Part shown: piece by piece, positions 25,336 to 34,396 of the stretch | Numbering within the stretch: the stretch's first letter is position 1 | How the letters are laid out: each line of letters starts with the position of its first letter | NCBI RefSeq assembly: GCF_000195275.1 | Contig: NC_015385.1 | Location: 2,062,501-2,126,500, forward strand | From: Treponema succinifaciens DSM 2489 | GTDB taxonomy: Bacteria > Spirochaetota > Spirochaetia > Treponematales > Treponemataceae | Direction: 5' to 3' | Length of the DNA stretch: 64,000 bases | Notes under the pieces: generated by a model | The model's database searches: none | What the model was told of the DNA's origin: nothing | What the model saw: the letters and a program-made list of their open reading frames with translations, nothing else | Made by a program: the position numbers and the translations under genes

Positions 25336-25974
25336 ATGGCAGATTATATCCGCGCGCGAAGCTACGACCAGAAAGAAGAGCGTCTGAACCAGATAAAAAA
25401 AGCAACCGAAGAACTCTTTGAAAATTTTCCTTATACAGAAATCACTCTTTCTACGATTGCAGAAAAACTAGGCTGGTCCCGCGCAAATTTATATAAGTAT
25501 GTAACAACAAAAGAAGAAATCATCCTTGAAATTGCCTCCGACAAAATGACCGCATACTTCAATTCGCTTCTTTCTGCTTTTCCGCAAAAAAATAATTTCA
25601 GCCTTGAAGTAATTGCAGAAGTCTGGGCAGGGCTTGTAAACGCGCACCAGGATTATATGCGATACGTTTCGTATTTAAATCCGATTATTGAAACAAATGT
25701 AACAGTCGAACGACTCGCCTCATTCAAAAAAAAATATTATAACTTTGCATATTTATTCCGCGACAGGCTCTCGCAAATGCTTAATATTTCCGCTGAAAAA
25801 TCCTATAAAATTCAGTTGGATGTGCTTTTTTTTGCATCTTCAAATGCGGTCTGCTGCTATAAGAATCCGCTAGTCAAAGCCGCCCTTGATCAAATCGGCA
25901 TTGTTCCGCCAAAAATGGACTTTTACGAAGACATGAAAACTTTTATCTTGATGCGGCTAAGCTGGGAAAAATAA
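25336..25974 (+). CDS. TetR-family transcriptional regulator
   Basis: A 212-residue regulator with an N-terminal TetR helix-turn-helix (ITLSTIAEKLGWSRANLYKYV, about residues 36-56) and a helical ligand domain. The start is the ATG at 25336; it lies 6 bases after the -10 box, so the message is probably leaderless. Divergent from the DXS-like gene and 23 bases upstream of the GNAT gene, with which it may be co-transcribed. Confidence 0.88.
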   Translation: MADYIRARSYDQKEERLNQIKKATEELFENFPYTEITLSTIAEKLGWSRANLYKYVTTKEEIILEIASDKMTAYFNSLLSAFPQKNNFSLEVIAEVWAGLVNAHQDYMRYVSYLNPIIETNVTVERLASFKKKYYNFAYLFRDRLSQMLNISAEKSYKIQLDVLFFASSNAVCCYKNPLVKAALDQIGIVPPKMDFYEDMKTFILMRLSWEK

Positions 25975-25997
25975 TTTTTCTTTCTGGACGGAGCTTT

Positions 25998-26768
25998 ATG
26001 GAATATATAAAAATTACAAAAGAAAACATTGACTTGGAGCACATCTGCTGCGCCATGTCTGGAAAACAGAGCCTTGCTAAAAAGGAATGGATGAAAAACC
26101 GCTTTGAAGACGGGCTTGTTTTTTACCGGAGCAAGGAGCGCGGCAAGTGTTTTATTGAATATATTCCGGCTGAAAATGCATGGATTCCGATTGAGGCTGG
26201 CGGTTACATTTACATCAACTGCCTGTGGATTGCCGGCGCTATGAAAGGACACGGTTATTCTGACGATTTGATTTCGGAATGCATTCGGGACGCAAAGGAA
26301 ACAGAAAAAAAAGGAATCTGCATACTTTCGTCGGAAGGAAGAAAAAAAGAGTTTCTGTCGGATTCAAAATATCTTGAACACAAGGGATTTGCTGTCGCAG
26401 ATACTTCCGAGCCGGGAATTACACTTATGTACCTGCCGTTCGACAAGAATGCCGAACCTCCGAGATTCAAAGAATGTGCAAAACACCCAAAAACTGACGA
26501 AAACGGCTTTGTTCTTTACTACACAGACCAGTGTCCGTTCACATATTACTGGGTCCCAAAAGTTCAGGAAGCGGCGAAAGAAAACAACATTCCCCTTAAA
26601 GTAATCCACATAACAGATAAGTCATCCGCCCGGAACGCCCCTTCCCCGGTTACAACCTACGCCCTTTTCTACAACGGAAAATTCATAACGCACGCAATCC
26701 AGTCCGACAAAAAGTTTTTGAAACTTGCGGGGGAAACAGGAGAAATAAAATCTTTTCCGGTGGTTTAG
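25998..26768 (+). CDS. GNAT acetyltransferase with YoaP-like C-terminal domain
   Basis: A 256-residue two-domain protein. Residues 1-150 form a GNAT acetyltransferase fold (INCLWIAGAMKGHGYSDDLI carries the acetyl-CoA loop). Residues 165-256 match the YoaP-like thioredoxin-fold domain (LYYTDQCPFTYYWV with a single cysteine, then TYALFYNGKFITHAIQSDKKF). The acetyl acceptor is unknown. It is preceded by GGAG 10-13 bases upstream and follows the TetR gene. Confidence 0.85.
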   Translation: MEYIKITKENIDLEHICCAMSGKQSLAKKEWMKNRFEDGLVFYRSKERGKCFIEYIPAENAWIPIEAGGYIYINCLWIAGAMKGHGYSDDLISECIRDAKETEKKGICILSSEGRKKEFLSDSKYLEHKGFAVADTSEPGITLMYLPFDKNAEPPRFKECAKHPKTDENGFVLYYTDQCPFTYYWVPKVQEAAKENNIPLKVIHITDKSSARNAPSPVTTYALFYNGKFITHAIQSDKKFLKLAGETGEIKSFPVV

Positions 26769-26893
26769 AAAGCCGCCCTGGAATATAAAGCAAAATTATC
26801 CATCAGTCCGAAGGATAATGGGAAAGAGCGCGCATACCACATTATCCAGCGTCATAGAAAGCATTGCAGTCAATTTTGATTTGTTGCCTTTTT

Positions 26894-27763
26894 CTATTTT
26901 TCTACATTCGATACTGTGAATTTGATTGCTTTATTGGGACAGACTGTCTTGCAGTCGCCGCAGCGTATACAGTCCATGCTGTTGGGATTCCGCCATACGG
27001 GAATGTCTAATTTACAGATTTTCTGGCAGGAGGCACACTCTGTGCATTTTTCAGTGTCAATTTTAAAGCGATAAAATGAAATCTTGTTGAAGATTCCGTA
27101 AACTGCGCCGAGCGGACAAACATAGCGGCAGAATGGACGGCATATTATAATAGAAGAAAACAGCGTAATTAATAGGATTAAAACTTTCCAGCGGAAGATA
27201 AAGCCCGCGGCCTCCCGCATTCCTTTATCTAACAGCACAAGCGGAACGCCTCCCTCAAGTGTTCCCACCGGGCAAATCCACTTACAGAACCAGGGCTCGC
27301 CCAAACCTGTAATATCAATAACGAACATAGGAAGCAGGATTACAAAAATTCCCAGAAATACAAAGCGCAGCCAGCGCAGACCTTTTTCGCCCGGAAGACG
27401 ACGGATTTTTTTGACGAATGGAATCTTAAAAAGCAAATCCTGAACAAGACCAAATGGGCATAAAAAACCGCAGACAAATCGTCCAAGAATAATTCCGAAT
27501 ATCACAAGTAAGCCCACAACATACATTGAGATGCGGTATTCGCGGGCATTGAGCGTGGCCTGCAGAGAGCCAATCGGACAGGCTCCCAGCGCTCCCGGAC
27601 AGGAATAGCAGTTCATCCCCGGAAGGCAGACAGCTTTCGAGCCGCCCTCAAAAATTTTTCCATGGGAAAAACCCTTGATGTAGCCGTTTGAAATGGCTGC
27701 AAAACATGCCTGAAATATTAGACGAATGCGGGAATGTTTTTTCAGTCTTGAACTGCCTGCCAT
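26894..27763 (-). CDS. NapH-like membrane 4Fe-4S electron-transfer protein
   Basis: A 289-residue membrane iron-sulfur protein of the NapH/YccM type. It has CYSCPGALGACPIGSLQ near residue 52, several membrane helices (MYVVGLLVIFGIILGRFVCGFLCPFGLVQ and others), CKWICPVG and CRPFCRYVCPLGAVYG, and a C-terminal ferredoxin domain with CTECASCQKICK and CIRCGDCKTVCP. It passes electrons between quinol and periplasmic partners. It ends an operon TlpA-like, CD1871A-like, NapH-like on the minus strand (15-base gap), suggesting a periplasmic reduction route. Confidence 0.9.
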   Translation of the reverse strand: MAGSSRLKKHSRIRLIFQACFAAISNGYIKGFSHGKIFEGGSKAVCLPGMNCYSCPGALGACPIGSLQATLNAREYRISMYVVGLLVIFGIILGRFVCGFLCPFGLVQDLLFKIPFVKKIRRLPGEKGLRWLRFVFLGIFVILLPMFVIDITGLGEPWFCKWICPVGTLEGGVPLVLLDKGMREAAGFIFRWKVLILLITLFSSIIICRPFCRYVCPLGAVYGIFNKISFYRFKIDTEKCTECASCQKICKLDIPVWRNPNSMDCIRCGDCKTVCPNKAIKFTVSNVEK

Positions 27764-27778
27764 AGAAAAATTCCTCTT

Positions 27779-27931
27779 CTATCCTATTCCGATACATTCC
27801 AGGCAGATTCTGCTGGCTTTATTGAAAACAGTTTCTGCCTCTCCCCGGAAAACCCCTGCTATCACAAGGCCAATTCCAAGACAGAGGGAGATTATTGCTA
27901 TGATTTTACGGACTTTTTCATCCAATTTCAT
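27779..27931 (-). CDS. CD1871A-family CxxC small membrane protein
   Basis: A 50-residue protein: [10 protein letters not shown], a membrane helix ([21 protein letters not shown]), and a C-terminal CLECIG (CxxC). This is the plan of the CD1871A family, which occurs beside NapH-like proteins and TlpA thioredoxins. The start overlaps the TlpA stop by 4 bases (ATGA), so it is translationally coupled. Probably an electron-relay partner. Confidence 0.85.
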   Translation of the reverse strand: MKLDEKVRKIIAIISLCLGIGLVIAGVFRGEAETVFNKASRICLECIGIG

Positions 27932-28443
27932 TTTTCCAGAATTCCATCGATAATCTTCTGCCAGTCTTTCTGGCTGCGTGAACCAAGATACGCATTTCCA
28001 ACCTGATTTCCGTTTGAATCTACAAAAATCGTTGTCGGAACAGCCTGCACACCTCGCAGAATACCGGAGAACATCTCGATATTCGGAATAACATGGGTAT
28101 AGTCTGCGCCGGTATTTTTGATGATTTTCTCGCCTGTTGTCTTTACCCGTTCACTGACCTGGCCCTTGTTATCAAGAATATCTATTACAATTCCTATAAC
28201 TTCAATTCCCTTTGCCTTATTCTCTTCGTTTATGCGGGCAAGATCAGGCATTTCCCGGATGCAGGGACCGCAAAAAGTACCCCAGATGTTTACCATCGTA
28301 AGCTTATTCTTTGCAAAAATTTCGCTTGTTACGGGATTTCCCTTAAAGTCTGTGGCAGTAAATGAAATTTTGTCACCCGCTTTTTGTGCAAATAAAAGTG
28401 TTGAAAGAGTCAAAAGCGCGATTACAGTAAAGAGTTTTTTCAT
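27928..28443 (-). CDS. TlpA-like periplasmic thiol-disulfide oxidoreductase
   Basis: A 171-residue secreted thioredoxin-fold protein. The signal peptide is residues 1-19 (ends LLFA-QKAG), and the active site is [11 protein letters not shown] with Cys58 and Cys61. The insert after the active site ([20 protein letters not shown]) and [14 protein letters not shown] (cis-Pro loop) fit the TlpA/ResA family. CGPC is atypical compared with CxPC variants of thioredoxin but normal for TlpA. It heads an operon with a CxxC protein and a NapH-like protein. A GGAG site precedes the ATG. Confidence 0.9.
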   Translation of the reverse strand: MKKLFTVIALLTLSTLLFAQKAGDKISFTATDFKGNPVTSEIFAKNKLTMVNIWGTFCGPCIREMPDLARINEENKAKGIEVIGIVIDILDNKGQVSERVKTTGEKIIKNTGADYTHVIPNIEMFSGILRGVQAVPTTIFVDSNGNQVGNAYLGSRSQKDWQKIIDGILEK

Positions 28444-28619
28444 ATAAATTCTCCTGTGAAGGCGAGCCTCTCAAATCTCGCAAGGCTGGGATTATAATAC
28501 AAAGAAGAGAAAATACAGTCAATAAAGGAAATATTCAAAAGGAAAAAGAGCTTTTAAGCTCAATCGGCAAAAATATAAATGGTTTACAATTCCAGAAATG
28601 AAAACTGATAGGAATATAA

Positions 28620-29456
28620 TCCGCAGAAACAATTTTTAATTCAGAAAATTACTTTGCTTCTGTTGATGAAATTGCAGAAAAGGCAAGAAAATACCTTTCT
28701 TTTGTGAATAAAACTTCTATCGTTCATGCCTGCCAGACGCTTAGCGGAACATATTTTGACACAAGCGAAAAAACACGGTACGAAAAGGCGATTTTTAATT
28801 TTGACGGAACTTCAGTTTCATTCAATAAAAACACGGTCGATTCCCTTGAAAATTCAAGATTTTCCGCACAAAAGAAGCTTTGGGTAGAAGACTTGATTCA
28901 ATACAATCTTTTGCGTTACCAAAACGAATTCGGCTCAGATGATTATTCTGAAAACGGAACTTTGCCGTTTTTAAAGCTTTACCAAAAATACACGATGCGC
29001 GACGCGGCTCTTTTATGCGACTATACAAAAATCCATTCTTCGTTCCGCGGACAAGGACTTATAACTTCCGCAAAGCCAGATTATTTTCTATTTGTGAACC
29101 TGCACAAGGATGCGGACATAAAAGATTCAATAAATTATGCTGACAGATTCATAACGCCGGACCATTTTCAGTGGCAGTCGCCAAACAGCACAACGCAAAA
29201 TTCTGAAGTCGGACAGAACTTAATCCGCAACATCGAAAGAAAAATCCGACTTCATCTTTTTGTACGCAAATTTGAAAAAGTAGAAAACATAACCCAGCCG
29301 TTCATTTATCTTGGTCAGGTTTCAACTTTTCCGGGCAGCGCGGAAGGCAACAAGCCAATCACAATGAAATTCGCGCTTCATAGCCGTGTTCCTGACGAGC
29401 TTTTCAACGACTTTATAACACGCACCGACAAAATGGGAAAAAACAGCGATAATTGA
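28620..29456 (+). pseudogene. DUF3427-type C-terminal remnant of a DEAD/DEAH helicase
   Basis: The open frame begins after a stop at 28617 and has no start with a ribosome binding site; a GTG at 28704 is the first possible start. The encoded protein matches the C-terminal DUF3427 region of superfamily 2 helicases (LFVNLHKDADIKDSINYAD, FQWQSPNSTTQN, FVRKFEKV then PFIYLGQV). The helicase core (about 700 residues) is missing, so this is a 5'-deleted remnant. It lies 24 bases before the Nudix gene. Confidence 0.7.
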
Positions 29457-29480
29457 CTTTACAAAAAAAGGACTGAAAAA

Positions 29481-29933
29481 ATGAACAACGCAAATATAAC
29501 AAAAAACGATTGTAAAACCCAAACTACACCGCTCAAGCAAATCCACGTTTCTGCGGCGGTAATTTTCCGTACTGTGGCTGGCGGCGAAAAGCTGGTTTTT
29601 GCGACGCAGCGTGGCTACGGAGAATGGAAGGACTGGTGGGAGTTTCCGGGCGGAAAGATTGAAGATGGAGAAAGCGCGGAACAGGCGGTTGTGCGGGAAA
29701 TACGCGAGGAGCTTGCGACGGAAATCCGGGCAGAACGAAAACTCTGCACGGTTGAATACGACTACCCCGCTTTTCATCTGACAATGGAATGTTTTTTGTG
29801 CTCAATTGTTTCCGGGAAGCTTACTCTGCTTGAGCACGAGAACGCGGCATGGCTTTCCGAAGAAAAGCTTAAAAGCGTAAAATGGCTTCCTGCGGATGTG
29901 GAAGTTCTAGAAAATCTAAAGGAACTTTTTTAG
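29481..29933 (+). CDS. MutT-like Nudix nucleoside triphosphate pyrophosphohydrolase
   Basis: A 150-residue enzyme with a complete Nudix box (G-x5-E-x7-R-E-x2-E-E, from GGKIEDGESAEQ to REIREEL, about residues 54-76) after WWEFPGG. It resembles MutT-like (d)NTP pyrophosphohydrolases that clean oxidised nucleotides. The extended N-terminus (20 residues) before HVSAAVIF is unusual but has an AAAGGA site at 29466. Length is normal. Confidence 0.9.
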   Translation: MNNANITKNDCKTQTTPLKQIHVSAAVIFRTVAGGEKLVFATQRGYGEWKDWWEFPGGKIEDGESAEQAVVREIREELATEIRAERKLCTVEYDYPAFHLTMECFLCSIVSGKLTLLEHENAAWLSEEKLKSVKWLPADVEVLENLKELF

Positions 29934-30090
29934 GCGGATGCGGTAGCGCTGGGAGCAATGCCGGAGGCAGTCCGAACAAAGTGAGGACCGCGCGCAGCAA
30001 GTTGCGGACATAGCGACGGCAAGCGCCGTAGGTGATTGCCGGACCGCCACGTATGCAAAGCATTGTGGGAACGCCAATTTGTTGTATATA

Positions 30091-30876
30091 TTATTTTTTC
30101 TTTAATTCTGCTATTGCTGCATAATGAAGAACGTCGAATTCTTCTGGTGCTATCTGTTTAAGAAGTTCTCTGTGTTCTGTTTCCCATGCAACAATTTCTT
30201 CTTTTGAAAGCGAAGCGCCGATTCCACGGCAGGCTTTTATCCGTCCATTCCATGATTCGCGAGTAAAATGAACCTTTAGTGGAAATTCTTCGTGATGTAC
30301 AAGTTGAAAATATTCGTTGTAGATTTCTGGAATTTGGATTTGATGGATTGTTTCTCGTCCACCACTCCAATTTGGGCTATACTTTAGAACAAGATCCTCA
30401 CTGGCTCTTGCAATTTTGTCATCGAAAGGAAGCCAAGCCATATAAAGAATCAAAAACCGACCATCTTTCTTTAGTATTTTGTGAAAATTTGGAGCTGTTA
30501 CTTTGTGTTTGAAATACCAAAAACACTGGCATGCTGTTATAATATCGAAAGTTTCATTTGGAAAATGTAAATCTTCTGTGGAGCTTACAAAATAATTAAT
30601 TTTCTTTCCAATTGAAAGAAGTTTTGCCTGTTCTATCTGGTTTTCTGAGATGTCCGCTGCCGTCCATTCTGCACCGTAGTGGTAAAGATTACGTGGAATA
30701 ACTCCAGTTCCCGTTCCAATATCGAGTACGGACTGTCCTTTTATGCAAAACTTGCGTTTTATAATTTTATCGTAAAATTCTTTCGGGTATATGTCGCGGT
30801 ATTTTGCGTAATCCGATGAAGTCCGTCCCCAGTCAAAAGCCTTTCCTTTGTCAATATTTTCGTCTTTTATTAACAT
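30091..30876 (-). CDS. Class I SAM-dependent methyltransferase
   Basis: A 261-residue methyltransferase with motif I VLDIGTGTGVIPRNL (about residues 49-63), post-I WTAADISENQIEQA, and FDIITACQCFWYF. The substrate is not evident; the UbiE/small-molecule type is most likely. It is preceded by no close gene; a GC-rich repeat-like block separates it from the Nudix gene. Confidence 0.88.
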   Translation of the reverse strand: MLIKDENIDKGKAFDWGRTSSDYAKYRDIYPKEFYDKIIKRKFCIKGQSVLDIGTGTGVIPRNLYHYGAEWTAADISENQIEQAKLLSIGKKINYFVSSTEDLHFPNETFDIITACQCFWYFKHKVTAPNFHKILKKDGRFLILYMAWLPFDDKIARASEDLVLKYSPNWSGGRETIHQIQIPEIYNEYFQLVHHEEFPLKVHFTRESWNGRIKACRGIGASLSKEEIVAWETEHRELLKQIAPEEFDVLHYAAIAELKKK

Positions 30877-30962
30877 TCTGTACTTCTTAATTTTAAAAGA
30901 AAATTAAAATTTTTATTCAAATTTATGTTTAGTTTTATCCGCAGGTTGTTTTCTTCTGCTTG

Positions 30963-31401
30963 TTATTTCTCCGCAGATTCCGCCTTTTTTAGTTCTGCCG
31001 CAAGGTCGGAAAATTTTACCGTCGCAAGACTTTGTTCAAACGCTTTCTGCGCGTCCGCAAGGTGGGAGTCGAGTATGTTGTGAATGTTTCCGCCAACAGG
31101 GCACGCGGGATTCGGTTGCTCGTGAAAACCAAAAATATTTTCTTCCATGCTGCCCGAAGCCTTGTAAATGTCAAAAAGTGTAAAATCCTCCGGCTTTACC
31201 GCAAGCTCAGCTCCGCCTGTTCCTGCCGCAACGTTCACAAGACCCGCCGCCTTGAGCGAAATGAGCGTCCGCCTGATAATCACAGGATTTACGCCCGTGC
31301 TTCCGGCAATAAAATCCGAAGTAACCTTGTATTCTTTATTTAAAACGGAAAATGCACAACAACGTGTGAACCGTCACCGTAAATTTGCTGCTTATTTTCA
31401 T
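30963..31401 (-). pseudogene. Rrf2-family regulator with a frameshift
   Basis: The ATG at 31401 begins MKISSKFTVTVHTLLC, the typical Rrf2 N-terminus, but that frame stops after 22 codons. A neighbouring frame continues with AFSVLNKEYKVTSDFIAGS and then VIIRRTLISLKAAGLV to the stop at 30963. A one-base deletion near 31,352 explains it. The C-terminal part has one cysteine (PACPVGG), so it is not a classic three-Cys iron-sulfur IscR/NsrR type. Repairing one base would restore a regulator of about 145 residues. Confidence 0.8.
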
Positions 31402-31486
31402 ACGCTGATTTTAACAGATTTTTGATGTAACTTCAATTATTACAATGTCAGGGCGAATGTTGCTGTCCGGATTGCAAAATTCCGTT

Positions 31487-32551
31487 TTAATACGGCACGG
31501 TGACCGTCACCTGCGTTCCTGCCCCTTTTTCTGTATTGAAGCTGACTCCGCCGCCGAGCCCTTCCGCGCGGGTCTGAATGTTTTTCAGTCCGAAGTGATT
31601 TTTCTTTTTGAGCGCGTTTTTCAAATCAAAGCCCTTTCCGTCATCAGAAACGATAATCTTGAAACTTTTTTCATCAACGGTTCTGACCGGCACGCTTATA
31701 CTTTCTGCTTCCGAATGTTTTATTGCATTTGTGATAATCTCCTGCGCGATTCGGTAAATGTTCAGACTTTTGTCTTTCGGAAAAGTCTTAAAAGCCTTGT
31801 TGTTTTTGAGTTCATCCTGAATGCTCAGGACAATTTCCACGCCGCTCTGTTTCTGCAGGACATGGCACAGGGAAATCAGCGCTTCAAGAATTCCTTCGCC
31901 CAAATCAGACGGAGTAAGCGCATAGCAGACGCTGCGGACATCGGAAGCGATTTTTTTGCAAAGGCTGACGGATTCCTCGTCTTCAAGGCGGAACTGGAGC
32001 ACACCCAAATCCTGACAGACCGTATCATGAAGCTCGCAGGAAATTCGCTCGCGCTCGGCTTCCTGGGTTTTTATCATCCGGGCAGTAAAGGCAAGATTTT
32101 CCTTGCGGAGTTTTGATGACAAAAGATACATGACCGAAAACACAAGCGATGCGAGCAATGCAATAATGATTACAAAAATCAAAATCCTGTAGGAATAATA
32201 GACTTGCTCAAGCTGAAACCTTGCAAGATTTTTCTGGAGGATTTCCCAGCCGCGAACGTTTTCCGCAATTTTCTGCCTGTCGCCTTCATTGATTCCGTCA
32301 AGAATGTTTTCGTAGACGACCTTTGCTTCCGGAAAATAATAAATCACGGTATCAGAATGAGAGGCGTTTTTCACTTCGGCACGAAAATCTTCAAGATGTT
32401 TTTTGAATTCAGCTTCCTCCGCCGATTCACATTCCATCCACTTTTGAGTAATCCCTTCCATCATAAGCGGTTCAGCCTGCTTCTGAGCCTTATGAGCGAA
32501 AGTGGGAAAACTGAATAGAACAGACAGAATAAAAACCGTGATTTTTTTCAT
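31487..32551 (-). CDS. Sensor histidine kinase (NarL/DesK type), locus A
   Basis: A 354-residue membrane kinase: signal or first membrane helix (residues 1-20), a helical extracytoplasmic sensor (about 21-120), membrane helix (ILIFVIIIALLASLVFSVMYLL), HisKA_3 H-box ERISCELHDTVCQDLG with the phospho-accepting His, and a HATPase (NAIKHSEA, DDGKGFDL, KKNHFGLKNIQTRAEG). Divergent from the membrane protein gene 32596, with facing -10 boxes (32558-32563 and 32585-32590). The probable partner is the LuxR-type regulator 33627-34229. Paralogous locus at 39422-41471. Confidence 0.92.
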   Translation of the reverse strand: MKKITVFILSVLFSFPTFAHKAQKQAEPLMMEGITQKWMECESAEEAEFKKHLEDFRAEVKNASHSDTVIYYFPEAKVVYENILDGINEGDRQKIAENVRGWEILQKNLARFQLEQVYYSYRILIFVIIIALLASLVFSVMYLLSSKLRKENLAFTARMIKTQEAERERISCELHDTVCQDLGVLQFRLEDEESVSLCKKIASDVRSVCYALTPSDLGEGILEALISLCHVLQKQSGVEIVLSIQDELKNNKAFKTFPKDKSLNIYRIAQEIITNAIKHSEAESISVPVRTVDEKSFKIIVSDDGKGFDLKNALKKKNHFGLKNIQTRAEGLGGGVSFNTEKGAGTQVTVTVPY

Positions 32552-32595
32552 CTTTAGAGTATAACATATTTTTTATACAGCTGATATAATAAACC

Positions 32596-33213
32596 ATGCT
32601 TTTCAAGTTTGACTCGTCAAATCGAAAGAGATTTGTATTTTTTGCTTTAAGCGTTCTTGCCGGTCTTTTAGATTACCTTATCTGCGACTTTGTGGCCTGG
32701 ATAAACCATCTGCCTCTTTTCTGTGACACGATTTTTATCATGGCGCTCAGTTTTCTTGCAGGTCCATGGTGGGGAGTGCTTGCCGGATTCTTCTATCACC
32801 TGATTGACTTTATTTTGAACAGGACGCTCGAACCCGGACATCTGTTTATGCTCTGTCATTTTCTTGCGGCTCTTACAGCAGGATATTTTAAAATCCGGTT
32901 CATAAAAAAGACTGACACGGGCCGTGCGGTTTTTGTAAAACTGATTGTTCTCAGCATTGTGCTGTGCCTTGTCATGAGCGTTTCGGGCGGAATCATAAGC
33001 TACATTCTGAGTTTTGTGGAAGCGTACAACCAGGCAAGCAGCCAGACTGATTTTCTTACGTTTCTGTGGGAAAACAGCTTCCGTTCAAAGATTCTGCTTC
33101 TGATAGCCGTGCGCCTTCCTGTAAACTTTGCGGACCGGCTCATCTGCACATTCGCCGCCTGGGGCATTTTTCGGGGCGGAGAAAGGATTCTGTATATTTC
33201 TGGAAAATTATAG
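32596..33213 (+). CDS. Polytopic membrane protein, ECF S-component-like, locus A
   Basis: A 205-residue protein with about six membrane helices. The order and motifs (a first helix FALSVLAGLLDYLICD, FLAGPWWGVLAGFFYHLI, and a C-terminal NFADRLICTFAAWGIF) resemble the small integral membrane S-components of ECF transporters, but it is not a named family to me. It is paralogous to 40063-40653, which ends DRFICTFAAYGIY. Both are next to a HisKA_3 kinase and a LuxR regulator, so it is likely a sensor or transport partner of the kinase. A TATAAT is 5 bases before the ATG (leaderless). Confidence 0.8.
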   Translation: MLFKFDSSNRKRFVFFALSVLAGLLDYLICDFVAWINHLPLFCDTIFIMALSFLAGPWWGVLAGFFYHLIDFILNRTLEPGHLFMLCHFLAALTAGYFKIRFIKKTDTGRAVFVKLIVLSIVLCLVMSVSGGIISYILSFVEAYNQASSQTDFLTFLWENSFRSKILLLIAVRLPVNFADRLICTFAAWGIFRGGERILYISGKL

Positions 33214-33259
33214 GTTTTTATTTCGGGAAAGTAATTAATATCATTTTTATTAAAACAAC

Positions 33260-33288
33260 TTGCAGATTCTGTCTGCTTTGTGTACTAT
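33260..33288 (+). promoter_or_regulatory. Toxin promoter
   Basis: TTGCAG (33260-33265), 17 bases, TACTAT (33283-33288), upstream of the small hydrophobic peptide gene. Confidence 0.75.
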
Positions 33289-33360
33289 ACATTTTACAGG
33301 GGATACTTTGCAATTTGTGGCGGCTTGCCTCCGATTTCTCATGAATGAAGGAGGATGTCT

Positions 33361-33441
33361 GTGACAGAATACGAAAAAGCAATGCTTGTTGTTGCAATTA
33401 TCGCACTTGTTATAGACTTGCTCACTTTCCTGGTAAAATAG
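33361..33441 (+). CDS. Type I toxin-like hydrophobic peptide (putative holin-like toxin)
   Basis: A 26-residue peptide with a charged N-terminus (MTEYEKAM) and one membrane helix (LVVAIIALVIDLLTFL). Start is a GTG 5-10 bases after AAGGAGG. This is the size and plan of the putative holin-like toxins and of TxpA/BsrG-type toxins. An antisense RNA gene overlaps its 3' region (see 33450-33545), which is the hallmark of a type I toxin-antitoxin locus. Toxic membrane insertion is inferred, not shown. It is too short for ordinary gene finders. Confidence 0.7.
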   Translation: MTEYEKAMLVVAIIALVIDLLTFLVK

Positions 33442-33449
33442 GATTAGAG

Positions 33450-33545
33450 CATAAAAAAGCCCGCCCCATAAGCCACCAACTTCGGACGGGCTGTTAACAA
33501 TAGCTTACGGGGACGGTCGCTCAGTTGCTTGGTGTCTCCGTCTAT
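33450..33545 (-). ncRNA. Antisense RNA antitoxin
   Basis: A consensus promoter on the minus strand (TTGACG at 33580-33575, 17 bases, TATATT at 33557-33552) would start an RNA near 33545. It ends about 95 bases later at a strong terminator (AGCCCG pairs with CGGGCT and six T at 33458-33453). The RNA runs convergent to the toxin mRNA and pairs with its 3' untranslated part. This matches the RatA/SR4-type antitoxin arrangement. Confidence 0.7.
33453..33492 (-). terminator. Terminator of the antisense RNA
   Basis: On the minus strand AGCCCGTCC pairs with GG-CGGGCT around a long loop, followed by TTTTTT. Confidence 0.75.
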
Positions 33546-33551
33546 TTTTAT

Positions 33552-33580
33552 AATATATACCAATATAGAATGTTCGTCAA
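33552..33580 (-). promoter_or_regulatory. Antisense RNA promoter
   Basis: TTGACG-17-TATATT on the minus strand, the best sigma-70-like promoter in this region. Confidence 0.75.
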
Positions 33581-33626
33581 ATTTTCTGATGCTTGATATT
33601 CATCGCGAAGCTGTCTCGGCAACTTT

Positions 33627-34229
33627 CTACAAATACCGTCCCAGTTCGTAGCGGTTCTTCACGTTGAATTTGTCGAAAATGCGGGAGACATAGTTTTCTA
33701 CGGTGCGTTTGGAAATTCCAAGACGAGAGGCGATTATCTCGTTCGGAAGATGTTCGGAAATCAAATCCAAAAGCTCGCGTTCTTTCTTGGTGAGGGAAAC
33801 AAGGATTGAGCTTACATACATCATGCCGGGAATCAAATCCTTTTGGATGTAGGTTCCGCCACGTGCGACTGTCCGGACTGCATCCAGCATTTCTGCTTTT
33901 CTGGCATTTTTGGAGACAAAGCCCTTTATTTTGTGCTCCATGGTTTTTACAACAAAGCCCGCGTTTGAAAATGAGGAATACATAAGGCAGTTCACTCCGC
34001 GCCGGACAAGAAAGTCCGCCGCATCAAAGCCGCTTTCGGTTTCAAGCTTTATGTCAACCATTGCGACCGTTCGGCTTAGCTCTTCTGGAGATTTTGAGCC
34101 GATGAACGCTGCTGCCTCATCCTTTGTCTTGCAGAAATGACAGACCTGGATGTCTTCAGTTTCCGAAAACACCTGCTCTAGGCCAAGGCTTATCATTTCA
34201 TGGTCGTCAATACTGATTACGCTGATCAT
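33627..34229 (-). CDS. LuxR-type response regulator, locus A
   Basis: A NarL/FixJ response regulator of 200 residues. The receiver domain has the acidic pocket ISIDDHEM, phospho-acceptor Asp in VAMVDIKLE, and KGFVSKNA with the conserved Lys. The C-terminal GerE helix-turn-helix is LTKKERELLDLI then NEIIASRLGISKRTVENYV. TAAAAT lies 6 bases before the ATG at 34229, so I prefer that start over 34235; the message is then leaderless. The partner kinase is 31487-32551. A decayed fragment of a second copy is at 36729-36783. Confidence 0.9.
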   Translation of the reverse strand: MISVISIDDHEMISLGLEQVFSETEDIQVCHFCKTKDEAAAFIGSKSPEELSRTVAMVDIKLETESGFDAADFLVRRGVNCLMYSSFSNAGFVVKTMEHKIKGFVSKNARKAEMLDAVRTVARGGTYIQKDLIPGMMYVSSILVSLTKKERELLDLISEHLPNEIIASRLGISKRTVENYVSRIFDKFNVKNRYELGRYL

Positions 34230-34396
34230 TCTCATATTTTATCTTAGAAGAACGCAAAAATATACAGAGAAAACTCACAGGAATAAAGTGAGTTTTTACT
34301 GACTACAAGGAAAAAGTCTGACTGTATAATTTTGCTCAAATACAGAGGTTTCGCCTCAAATAGTCGGAGGACATTAAACTCGGAGGATATTTTTTT

